From Chamaelirium japonicum (taxonomy: Eukaryota > Streptophyta > Magnoliopsida > Liliales > Melanthiaceae): a DNA stretch of 64,000 nt. The translations under genes and the position numbers were made by a program. The stretch's first letter is position 1. Each line of letters starts with the position of its first letter. The stretch lies in assembly GCA_947650365.1 (NCBI GenBank), contig OX393557.1, positions 47,241,479 through 47,305,478 of the forward strand. Direction: 5' to 3'. This document shows positions 24,571 to 35,391 of this stretch, piece after piece. The notes under the pieces are model-generated. The model made no database searches. It saw only the letters and a program-made list of their open reading frames with translations, and was not told where the DNA came from.

Positions 24571-26522
24571 TGTTGGAATTGGATCCGCTAATCAGAGTCG
24601 CAGCGGAAGCAAAAGAAAGATTCGAAGATCATACGGTGCATGTTTCATTACAATTAATTCTACAAAACAATTTACATGCAAATCTATGATCTTAGCATAT
24701 GTGCGGACACCCTGGAGGCATACTACGATCTACGGAAGACATGCATGCATCTAGTTAAGTGTTTAGAATCATCATACCTTTTTGGATCTATGATCCGGCG
24801 ACGACGGAACGATAAAGAACCGCACTGAAATCGCAAAGGAAACTGTCGGATAGCACCTTGTCCTTTGCGTATTGAAGAATCCTCGAAATCCCGTCTCTGA
24901 GTGTAGGGATTACGAGCCGACGGAGGAATCCATTGCGAAGACGATGGCGAGCCACGAGATTTTCTCCTCCTCTTTCTCCTTTCTTCCTTCTCGTTCCTTC
25001 CTCTTCCTTCTCCCTTCTTCTTACTCTCTTTTCCTTGGCCGAAACCACAAAGGAGGGGGCTAAAGGGTGGTCGGATTTTCTGGAGGAGTTGAGGCTTAGG
25101 GTCGGCCCCTCCCTCTCCCTATTCCTTTATAGGGCCGGTCTCCCAAAGCCTCAAGGAAGCTTGGGCCGGCCCCTAGATGGATAGGGACAAGGGGGGGCGG
25201 TTTTTAGGGATTCCGGGTGTCTATCGTGAAGCCCGGACGAAAACGCCATTCACGAAAAGCGAAAAACTGAAAGAGAGACTAAGTGAGGTGCGCTACTCGG
25301 AATCAAATTCTGTCAGCGCCTGTGAGCTCTTGGAATTATTCCGCTCAATCTAAGATCCATATTCAATGTGTTCTGAGCCATATTTCAGTATTTACCAAAA
25401 TACCCCTACTGCCCGTAACACATGTGAATTAGGTTCTTTGGCTCCGGGCTTGCACTCCATCGCTCTACTTTGCATCCAACGTATCCAACTAGGTCGGGGA
25501 ACAATTCCTATACGCAACGACAGGGTGGAACCTTCAGGGTTCGAGATCTCTAGCTCCAACCGGATCCCTGATTAACTATTCCGGTGACACCGAAAGTTCC
25601 GTTAATCAGCCCTAATCCGATTAACCCGCGTAGCCACCCAGAGTGCGACGCGAGTTGAACTCTAGTGATCCTAAACTTATGTTACTCCCTCATAACCCTG
25701 TTCTCTACTATACTCCGATAATCCTTAGTCCCTCCTATTACTGGTGCCATGATACAACTCGGGCGGTGGGGAGCACCGTCAGATCCCGATCGATCATCTG
25801 ACTAGGGTTTGATGACTTGTCATCTGTAACACCACACACCTTCTGGTGCTATGCCTAGCATCCGGAACATCGTCAGTCATACTAACAACCACTAGGCCTG
25901 GGTTAACTGTATGGACAGATTGACTGATTAAAACGTACCCATCCAACACTGGACGTCGGATAACCTGTAGGGATTATATGTCACTCAAGCGTCAGTCGGA
26001 TAGCCCAACGTACCATGGTATTGGACTATGGAAGGTCCGCACACGTTGGCACATCAAAGCACCACACAACTGGTTGGCCCAGTGTACATGGAACCTCAGG
26101 GTTAAGGATAGATTATCTATAGTAGTAAGACGGTTTATGCACCAGTGTCTGAATCACTGAAATGTGTACCGTCTTGGTTCCTGTTCAACACGATCATCGT
26201 GCTTGGTCAGGTGAATGGGAATCCCATATTCCCGTGGTGGAGACTTCACCACATCCTCTACCTGCCAACAGCTTGTTCTCGGTGAAGCGACCAGCATCAC
26301 CTAAGCTGTGAACTAGTTCTAGGTCTACACAGAACTGGTCCACTGGGTCTCCCAAGCATGGATCCTCCATGCGCCTCAGTGGCCTACTGTGTTTCCTAGG
26401 GTCCTTTTATTATATGAGTATTATCATATACCAGAGTAGTATTCTAATTAAAGCAATAATCAAAGTCATCTTTATTAATGTTAATACAGAAATTCCACGC
26501 TAAGGACACATGAGCTACAACA
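24571..26522 (-). repeat. 3' LTR of the copia element
   Basis: 1,952 bp, TGTTGGAATTGG... to ...GAGCTACAACA on the plus strand. The first 157 bp differ from the other LTR by six substitutions, all transitions. It contains about 125 bp near 25322-25446 that the right LTR lacks. A TATAAAGGAATAGGG (minus strand) near 25118-25132 is a candidate LTR TATA box. Confidence 0.95.
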
Positions 26523-26535
26523 ATCTCCTACTTGG
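26523..26535 (-). promoter_or_regulatory. Polypurine tract of the copia element
   Basis: On the minus strand AAGTAGGAGAT directly precedes the 3' LTR, the position from which plus-strand DNA synthesis is primed in this class. Confidence 0.65.
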
Positions 26536-26536
26536 C

Positions 26537-27777
26537 CTAGCGGGGAACAACAGTCTTAACTCCCATGGCATCCACGTGCTTCTCAAAAGCCTTAGTTGAT
26601 AACGCCTTTGTGAAAGGGTTCGCCATGTTATCTGCAGATGCCACCTGAGTCACTGCAACCTCCCCTCACTTCTGCAAGTCCCGGATAGTGTAGTATTTCC
26701 GCTCGATATGCTTGCTCTTCTGGTGATATCTTGGCTCCTTGGATTATGCTACCGCTCCACTATTGCCACAGTAAAGGACAATAGGATCTTGAGCTCTCGG
26801 TACGCATCCTAAGTCTGTGAGGAACTTCTTGTGCCACACCGCCTCCTTAGCTGTTTTGCACGCCGCAACGTACTCAGCCTCTGTCGTCGAATCCGCGATG
26901 CATCCCTGCTTCATGCTCCTCCAACTGACAGCTCCTCCTCCTAATGAAAACACAAACCCTGATGTCGATCTCCTGGATTCCGGATCTGATGCAAAGTCAG
27001 AATCCGTATATCCAATCGGCATCAGTTCCTGTGAAGAGTAAACTAACTCATAATCTCTCGTCCTACAGAGATACTTGAGTATACTTTTCACAGCAGTCCA
27101 GTGCCCTGGACCCGGATTTGACTGATACCTGCCCATCATGCCTACTGCATAGCATATATCTGGTCTCATGCACTGCATGGCATACATCAGACTCCCTACA
27201 GCCGAAACATAAGGTATCTTCTGCATCTCTGCCCTCTCCTCAGGAGTCTTAGGACCCTGATCCTTAGACAATTTCATTCCATGTCTGAATGGAACCAGTC
27301 CCTTCTTGAAGTTGTGCATACTGAATCTGACCAAGATAGTATCTATGTAGGCTGACTGTGACAGCGAGAGAGTCTTGTTCTGGCGATCTCGAGTTACCTT
27401 GATCCCCAGAATATAACTCGCTTCACCCAGGTCTTTTATGTCAAATTGAGAGGACAACCACACCTTCACTGTAGATAACGTTCCAACATCGTTTCCAATG
27501 GCAGGATATCGTCTACGTAAAGCACTAGAAAAACTACTGCAGTCTTATCGCTCCTTTTATAAACACATGGTTCATCCACGTTCTGCTCAAATCCATAAGA
27601 CTGAATAGCCTGATCAAAACGCATGTTCCAACTTCTGGATGCTTGCTTCAGTCCATAAATAAACCTTTGCAACTTGCACACCAGACTTTCCTGACCTTTT
27701 GCGACAAAGCCTGGAGGCTGAGACATGTAGATGCCTTCTTCCAAATCCCTGTTGAGGAATGCAGTCTTGACGTTCAT
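26537..27777 (-). pseudogene. Copia pol: reverse transcriptase and RNase H part
   Basis: The first open segment (27466-27777) starts MNVKTAFLN, where the usual Asp of the first catalytic RT motif reads Asn, and contains GLKQASRSW and the catalytic YVDD motif. A frameshift near 27470 leads into 26744-27469, which holds the connection and RNase H domain: GYTDSDFA, RRSTSGFVF and the catalytic TEAEY. Beyond a stop at 26744-26746 the same frame remains similar (ADNMANPFTKAL) and ends in a TAG at 26537. It is a decayed polymerase, preceded by an in-frame TGA at 27781-27783 where a Trp codon is usual. Confidence 0.85.
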
Positions 27778-27780
27778 TTG

Positions 27781-28740
27781 TCAGATCTCCCAATCATAAT
27801 GGGCTGCAATGGACAAGAGGATCCGGATAGACTTAAGCATAGCCACTAGCGAAAAGGTTTTGTCATAGTCGATCCCTTCTCGCTGGGTATAACCCTTAGC
27901 GACTAGTCTAGGTTTGTAAGTCTCAACGGTACCATCCGGATCGCTTTTTCTTTTATACACCCACTTACACCCAACAGGTTTAATATTGTGAGGTGGTGTT
28001 ACAAGTGTCCAGACCGAGTTTTGGGACATCGGTGTCAGTTCTGCCTCCATGGCTTCCTGCCATTCTGCATGGTCAGAGGATACCATCGCTTCATCATAGT
28101 TCAGGGGATCATCCTCCTGAAACCCTGGATCTACCATAAAGGCTTCTTCAATGTATCTATCAGGAGCACTTATGGTCCTCCCACTGCGACGAGCCTGCAG
28201 TGGTTCCATAGGAGTCGATTCTATAGTATCGTTAATCTTAGTGGTATCGGCTCTCACTACGTTTTTTGTCTGCGTACTCCCATCAGTACCAAGCAATTCT
28301 TCAAGAACTACTTTACTGGTGGGCTTATGGTCTATTAAATAATCCTGCTCCAGGAATACAGCGTTCGTCGAGACGATAACCTTTCTATCCTCAGGATCAT
28401 AAAATAAACCACCTTTTGTCCCTTTTGGATACCCAACGAACAGACATACCTTAGTTTTTGACTCCATCTTATCTCGCTTGTCCTTCCGCACATGTGCTGG
28501 ACAACCCCAAATCCTAAAGTGCTGTAGGCTTGGCTTTCGCTTCAACCACAACTCCCAAGGAGTTAAGGGTACTGACTTTATTGGAACAAAGTTCAAAGTA
28601 TATGCTGCCGTCTCTAGGGCATATCCCCAAAAACTAGGTGACAATGTTGCATAACTCATCATAGTCCGAACCATGTATAACAAAGTTCGGTTTCTCCTCT
28701 CAGATACACCGTTTTGTTGTGGTGTCCCTGGTACAGTCAA
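27781..28740 (-). pseudogene. Copia pol: integrase C-terminal part and RT N-terminus
   Basis: Open for 319 codons. Carries the catalytic-glutamate region of integrase (TPQQNGVSERRNRTL), the downstream GCPAHVR and FVGYPKGTKG segments, and the RT start (EWQEAMEAELTPM, GCKWVYKRK, KPRLVAKGYTQ). It is out of frame with the upstream integrase segment by a frameshift near 28740-28800 and ends in a premature TGA. Confidence 0.85.
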
Positions 28741-29640
28741 CTGGGATACGATCCCATGCTCACGCAGGTACCCAATAAATTCATCCGATAGGTATTCGCC
28801 TCCTCGATCCGATCGAAGAGACTTGATACTTTTACCCGTCTGCTTTCTGCTTCAGCTCTGAACTCCTTAAACTTATCAAAGGATTCAGACTTCCGCCGCA
28901 TTAGGTATATGTATCCAAACCTCGAGTGATCATCCATGAAGGTGATGAAATACTCGAAACCTCCTATGGCACGGACACTTATTGGCCCACATACATCCGT
29001 GTGTACCAACTCTAATACCTCCTTAGATCTACAATATTTGGCTCGGAAAGATCTTTTAGTCATCTTGCCTTCCAGGCAAGACTCACACGTCGGTAGGCTT
29101 TCTGAAACGTCTGGACTTAAAAGTCCTACCTTAACCAACCTGTGAATCCTGTCTGAGGCTATATGTCGAAGCCTTAGATGCCAAAGAAGTATTGGATTAT
29201 TTGAGGGATTTTTCCTTTTAGATAAACTAATCACACAAGCTTTAGTTATATTATCCTGCTTATGATTGGAATTAATTACATAGAGACCATTCTGTGTCTT
29301 TCCCTTACAAACAAAGGAACCATTCAATTTAATTGACACACCAGAAGCATCAAATAAAACTGAAAAACCTTCATTATTCAATAAGGAAACAGAAATTAAA
29401 TTTCATCTCAAGGATGGTATATAAAGTATGTCTCTAAGTAATAAACTTCTTTCATCAAGGAACTGCAAGACGACATCTTCAACTGCTTCAGCCTCTGCCA
29501 CGGCCTCAGTTCCCATGCTTAGGATTATCTCCCCATCACTCAGTTTTTTTTGTCTCCTTGAATCCCTACAAATTATTGCAAGTATGGTTAGTGGAACCAG
29601 AATCCACAATCCATGAAACTGGAGAATAACTGGATGCGAC
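28740..29640 (-). pseudogene. Copia pol: protease end, GAG-pre-integrase and integrase core
   Basis: The zinc-binding pre-integrase module (WHLRLRHI ... CESCLEGK) and the first two integrase aspartates (HTDVCGP and FMDDHSRFG) are visible. An in-frame stop lies near 29402 and a frameshift near 29570-29640 separates it from gag/protease. Confidence 0.85.
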
Positions 29641-30504
29641 AAGGGATTCCACTATGTGGATTTGAGATATACCTGTCTCAGCCTTCTTGGGAGCCGCGCG
29701 GCAGTCGCCCTTCCAGTGCCCCTTCTTGCCGCATCGAAAACATTTTCCTTTAGGCTTCGCTGGACCATTCTGCTTAGGAACCTGCAACTGCATCTGGCCC
29801 ATCTTCACGGGCTTCTTAGACTTTCTTTTATGAAACTTGCCCTTGGCTTTCAGAGAAGAATTCCGCTCTACGTTCAGGGATTGGGCTCTTGCTTTCATCC
29901 CGTCCTCTGTCGCCTGGAGCGCCGCTAGGAGCTCTTCGTTAGACATCTCCAACCGGTTAAGGTTGAAGTTGGTAACGAATCCCTCAAATACTCCTGACAG
30001 AGACGCGAGGAAAATGTCGGTCTGGATCTCTACATCCAAGATGACATCGAAGGAACCAAGCTCGTTCACATAGCCAAACAATTTCAGCATATGATCCTAA
30101 ACTAAAGTCCCCTCTGCCATCTTCGTGGACACCAATTTCTTGATGGTCAGGTAACGAGTTACCCAACTACGACCCTCGAACATTTCCTTTAAGTAGAGCA
30201 TCATGTCTGAAGCAAAGGCCATGTCTTCGACTTGCTTCTGAAGGACGGTCTGCAAGGATGCCACTATGCAGCACTTGCATATCTCATCAGTATCTAGCCA
30301 GTTTTTCCATTCCTTTAACTGAGCCTCAGTTGCACTTGGTCCCGGCATGGCCGGTTGAGGGGTACTTTGGGCAATTGTGTGTTTGTCAACCCATAGGACG
30401 AGCATCAAGTTACGCTTCCAGTCCTCGTAGTTTGGTCCCGTAACTTTGTTATCATTAAGTATGGAGGCAAGGGGGTCGAGCTTGGTCATGATTTCTGTAA
30501 ACAA
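29566..30504 (-). pseudogene. Copia gag with zinc knuckle and protease active site
   Basis: Begins at ATG 30504 (MFTEIMTKLDPL). An in-frame TAG at 30097-30099 splits it in two. The second half has a CCHC zinc knuckle CFRCGKKGHWKGDC (first Cys at about 29742) and the protease motif VDSGSTNH (Asp at about 29604). Gag forms the particle and binds element RNA; the protease processes the polyprotein. Broken here. Confidence 0.85.
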
Positions 30505-32431
30505 TGGTTCAAAACAAAATTAGGGTTTACTACAATCTATTTTATGGAATTTAGAAATAGATAATGTATACTCCAGCCGCTATGTCTTCACTATCTCAAG
30601 TGGAGACATCCAGGAATCTAAATTCCCTGGGCTCGAGCACTGAGACTATCAGCCTTGAATTGGAGACAGCATCTCGGTGAGAGCATGCAACCGCTTCTGC
30701 CAACGGGGCTTTTACGGCCCAGTCTTTATCAGAATTACCCATGGTAAACTGAAAGACCTCCCAGTCTCCTTTTGGTCAGCTTTATGTGACCCGCGTGCGC
30801 AACAACAGTGGCTTCACATAAGCTTTTGGATGCTTTCCACAAATCTAGGTGGTGTTGGCAGGGGGGTTCATAGGCTCTCGCGGTGCAGGAAAAAACCGTC
30901 ACCCACTGCCGCCGGCATCCTCCATGTCCCGAAGGAAACCACTAGGCGAACCAGCATGGAAGGAAACACAGCTCTCACCCGGTGGGAATATGGAACTGCG
31001 TACCTCCCACCCAGACCCTTAGCCGGTTGATTATGGAGGCCAGAGGCTCCCCTTTGGAGGGAACCTCTTACATATCCCTTCTTTATGAGGTTTTATGCAT
31101 ATCTAGAAAGGTCACGACCTCTTAGACTTAGACCCTGGTCTACCGTGCTCCCACTAGGATTACAAACTCTCCCGCAAAGCATTAATATCCTTGGAAAATA
31201 TCATAGTCCCTACCTTGAATACTCAGCTTTCGCCTTTCTTGCAAGGATCACATTACATAGATTCCAAGGATCCCGATACTTCACTAGTTTGCCTATAATC
31301 CTGAGATCTGGAGCCTAGCCTAAGGTCAACGTGGAAAGGACTCCCACTACGATGACGCCTCGTTCACAATTTGATGCCTGATGTCATAGTAGACCTCATC
31401 TCATTACAGGTTTCGATGCTGGCCAAATAGGGACATCCGACAACCTTCGCCGGACCTCAACCTAATGGTGGCATAACCAAATCATGATGAGTTCATACTA
31501 CCATCAAACGTCATCTAGAAACGGGTATCACACAGTGAAATCCAAACCTAACTTGGTCGTTAGGACCATGTGGGGAAAGGGCATCCCACTAGGGTTATCA
31601 TACTTCTTATGGAGATATTAGTTAATTATCTCTAAACAAATCTAACACTGTGTCTATCTCGGTGCACAGTACTTGGCTACCTGAACTATAACGAGGGCGG
31701 TTACCGCCTTTCCTTTTAGCTAGCCACCAGATTCGCACGTGTTAGAACCATTTAGAGACACCGATGAATCTATAAGCTTAGTACTAACCCTAAGCCTGAT
31801 CTAGAGACAAACTCACAAGCAAGATAATAAAATTATCATCGAGGTTCTCTAAACAATAAGTAAAGAGAATCAACAGAAAAACATCCAAACTGAATCAAGT
31901 CCAGGGTCCGACCCCTGAACCTGAATAGCACAGCCAAGATATCATGCTCTTCCGTTCTGCACGATCTCTGACGACGATCCCCATCATCGCCAACATGCAC
32001 GCTTTCGTCGGGTCTTTGCACGCCATGATACCGCTTGCCCGAACCGTGGATGTAGCATTATCTCCTTCTTCCTGTGACCGAAAAACTAACACGCTCCGAG
32101 CAAGTGCTCGTTCGTGTATAATTTCTCTAGAAAGAAAAGAAAATGATCCTAGAAATATGGCCAGGGATCCAAGGATGGTCAACCCCCACCCTTGCCCATC
32201 TAGAGCCTTAAAATCCACAAGCACAATAATAATCAATGCAAAAATTAAATCCGGGGTCCGACCCCCGGATATATGCAATCACAGATTACTATTCAGTGCG
32301 GCACCTTCAAAAAGACGATACATAGCACAATCCATATGCATGATCTACGCCGAACCCCGACGAAAATATATGTCATTATATATTCACATGATATTTTCAC
32401 GAATTCATGCATGAAACATACATCAAAGCAT
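30505..32431 (-). other. Long untranslated leader of the copia element
   Basis: About 1.9 kb between gag start and primer site, without a gag-like frame. It holds two short self-complementary motifs sharing GGGTCCGACCCC (31902-31914 and 32249-32270), the second a strong hairpin. Long leaders are a feature of BARE-like elements and may carry packaging or dimerisation signals (inference). Confidence 0.6.
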
Positions 32432-32443
32432 GCTATGATACCA
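32432..32443 (-). promoter_or_regulatory. Primer-binding site of the copia element
   Basis: Minus strand TGGTATCATAGC, 11 of 12 matches to the initiator-Met tRNA complement TGGTATCAGAGC, separated by 2 nt from the 5' LTR end. Confidence 0.85.
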
Positions 32444-32445
32444 AT

Positions 32446-34270
32446 TGTTGGAATTGGATCCGCTAATCAGAGTCGCAGCGGAAGCAAAAGAAAGATCCGA
32501 AGATCATACGGTGTATGTTTCATTATAATTAATTCTACAAAACAATCTACATGCAAATCTATGATCTTAGCATATATGCGGACACCCTAGAGGCATACTA
32601 CGATCTACGGAAGACATGCATGCATCTAGTTAAGTGTTTAGAATCATCATACCTTTTTGGATCTATGATCCAGAGACGACGGAATGATGAATAACCGCAC
32701 TGGAATCGCAAGGGAAACTGTCGGATAGCACCTTGTCTTTTGCGTATTGAAGAATCCTCGAAATCCCGTCTCTGAGTACAGGGATTAGAGCCGACGGAGG
32801 AATCCGTTGCGAAGACAATGGCGAGCCGCGAGATTTTCCCCTCCTCTTGCTCCTTTCTTCCTTCTCCTTCCTTCCTCTTCCTTCTCCCTTCTTCTTCCTC
32901 TCTTTTCATTGGCCGAAACCACAAAGGAGGGGGCTAAAGGGGGGTCGGATTTTCTGGAGGAGAGGAGGCTTAGGGCCGGCCCCTCCCTCTCCCTATTCCT
33001 TTATAGGGCCGATCTCCAAAAGCCTCAAGGAAGCTTGGGCCGGCCCCTAGATGGATAGGGACAACGGGGGGCGGTTTTTAGGGATTCCGGGTGTCTATCG
33101 TGAAGCCCGGACGAAAACGTCATTCACAAAAAGCGAAAAACTGAAAAAGAGACCGAGTGAGGTGTGCTACTCGGAATCGAATTTCGTCAGCGCCTGTGCG
33201 CTCCATCGCTCTACTTCGCATCCAATGTATCCAACTAGGTCGGGGAACAATTCCTATACGCAACGACAGGGTGGAACCTTCAGGATTCGGGATCTTTAGC
33301 TCCAACCGGATCCCTGATTAACTGTTCCGGTGACACACTGAAAGTTCCGTTAATCAGCCCTAATCCGATTAACCTGTGTAGTCACCCAGAGTGCGACGCG
33401 AGTTGAACTCTAGTGATCCTAAACTTAAGTTACTCCCTCGTAACCCTGTTCTCTACTATACTCCGATAATCCTTAGTCCCTCATATTACTGGTGCCATGA
33501 TACGACTCGGGCGGTGGGGAGCACCGTTAGATCTCGATCGATCATCTGACTAGGGTTTTATGACTTGTCATCTATAACACCACACATCTTCCGATGCTAT
33601 GCCTAGCATCCGGAACATCGTCAGTCATACTGACAACCACCAGGCCTGGGTTAACTGTGTGGACAGATTGACTCATCAAAACGCACCCATCCAACACTGG
33701 ACGTTGGATAACATGTAGGGATTACATGTCACTCAAGCGCCAGCCGGGTAACCCAACGTACCATGGTATTGGACTATGGAAGATCCGTACACGTTGGCAC
33801 ATCAAAGCACCACACAACTGGTTGGCCCAGTGTACATGGTCCCTCAGGGTTAAGGACAGATTATCTATAGTAGTAAGACGGTTTATGCAACAGTGTCTGA
33901 ATCATTGAACTGTGCACCGTCTTGGTTCATGTTCAACACGATCATCATGCTTGGTCAGGTGAATAAGAATCCCACATTCCCGTGGTGGAGACTTCACCAC
34001 ATCCTCTACCTACCAACAGCTTGTTCTCGGTGAAGTGACCAGCATCACCTAAGCTGTGAACTAGTTCTAGGTCTACACAGAACTGGTCCACTGGGTCTCC
34101 CAAGCATGGATCCTCCATGCGCCTCAGTGGCCTACTGTGTTCCCTAGGGTCCTTTTATTATATGAGTATTATCATATACCAGAGTAGTATTCTAATTAAA
34201 GCAATAACCAAAGTCATCTTTATTAATGTTAATACAGAAATTCCACGCTAAGGACACACGAGCTACAACA
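32446..34270 (-). repeat. 5' LTR of the copia element
   Basis: 1,825 bp. Lacks about 125 bp present in the other LTR: CGCCTGTG joins GCTCCATCGCTC near 33193-33200. TATAAAGGAATAGGG lies on the minus strand near 32994-33008, about 1.27 kb from the LTR start, a plausible promoter. Confidence 0.95.
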
Positions 34271-34335
34271 GCACCGTCCTCCTGAGCGATGACCGAATTA
34301 TCCCCTATTTGACAGCCTTGAACGAAAGCATTCTA
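34271..34335 (-). pseudogene. LINE reverse-transcriptase fragment, right part, with target duplication
   Basis: Starts with the GCACC duplication (34271-34275). On the minus strand the residues NAFVQGCQIGDNSVIAQE correspond to the RT segment (SAFVxGRxIxDN) that directly precedes the part at 24467-24570. Removing the copia element and one duplication joins the two halves, off by one nucleotide in frame. Confidence 0.75.
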
Positions 34336-35327
34336 GGTTGGTGATATGCAATTGTGAATAACAGATTATTGAAGATGTGGTTCCAAACAAGCCGCATACA
34401 ACTCCAAGATTCACGTGTGAAGAAATGACGGATGACATAGCACAAGGGGAGAAGATCGAGTATGCTAGGAACCTCATGCGCACGACTTGCACTAGCAGAT
34501 CGTGTGCACGATCTAGGATGGTTCAGCCTACGTTTTCGCGTGAGATTCATTCTCCAAGTCGAATACGAATGTATGGCTATAAAATGGAGGTCCTAGGACA
34601 AATCTAGGATATCATGGAGGCACAAGAGCAACATAAGGGAAAGTTTAGAAGGTAGCCATCATTAAGGAAGAGGGAAGGGAATCCATTAGAGATCGGAAGG
34701 TCTCGGGGAGGGTTTTTTTTCGGTGTTATTCGGGGTGTAGAGCTACGGAATCTATTCTCTCTGGAGGTATCTCTTTGTGGGGTGTACAAGGGATTGGTTA
34801 GAGACAAATGTACTTGTAATTGGGTTTATCCCATACTAGTAAATCCATCGATCGGTCATTGCTGAAATTTCTTAGGTGTTTTGCTTGTGTTTATCTATTC
34901 GCTCGGTCTTGTCAGTGATTGTCTCCATCATGGTGCTTCTACGCATGTTGTGTTCCACTGCGCAGGGACCTCGGATCGCAACACAGATTTCATCTAGATA
35001 ACAAGATTTATAGTGATAGTTTTATACAAGACATTGCATAAATTTATAGTCTTAAAATCCCATGGTATTCTAGATTGTTCTTTTAGGGGAAGTTAGTGAC
35101 AGAAAACTTGGGAGAACTTTAGTTAACTTGTAAGAATATAAAATACCTTGCTTGTGGTACTTTAAGAGCTGCACTTTAAGTTCCTTTTTAGTGGTGAGGG
35201 ACTTTAAAGGGATGTTATCAATCAGGAGTCTCAGGAGAGTCCTTTGTAATATGAAAAGCAAGTGTAGTCAATCAGGAGTTCTCGGCCATTAGAGATGGAC
35301 CAAGGGGGGGCATGGCCCCCCTTAAAA
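34336..35327. other. Noncoding, possible LTR remnant
   Basis: On the plus strand a TATAAAATGG at about 34578-34587 followed by an R/U5-like T-rich region and GCATGTTGTGTTCCACTGCGC (approximately 34945-34965) is reminiscent of an LTR, but no ends or duplication were found. No gene recognised. Confidence 0.3.
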
Positions 35328-35391
35328 TTTTTTTTTTGGTAGAAAACATTACACTACAAAGGCCACACCGGCACAAAAGATCACTACAATA

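Larger units (their letters stand above)
24571..34270 (-). mobile_element. Full-length Ty1/copia retrotransposon, minus strand
   Basis: 9,700 bp with two LTRs (TGTTG...CAACA), a perfect 5-bp target duplication, a primer site for initiator-Met tRNA next to the right LTR and a purine-rich tract next to the left one. The order gag, protease, integrase, RT, RNase H on the minus strand is diagnostic of copia. The long LTRs (1.8-2.0 kb) and the leader of about 1.9 kb between primer site and gag resemble the Angela/BARE-1 lineage; that lineage call is inference. Coding is broken by several stops and three frameshifts, so it is not autonomous. It is inserted in an older LINE fragment. Confidence 0.95.

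Noticed and set aside
24788-25184. Open frames inside the copia LTRs (also at 32598-33058)
   Set aside because: LTR sequence present in both repeats, without similarity to proteins; Arg/Glu-rich low complexity.
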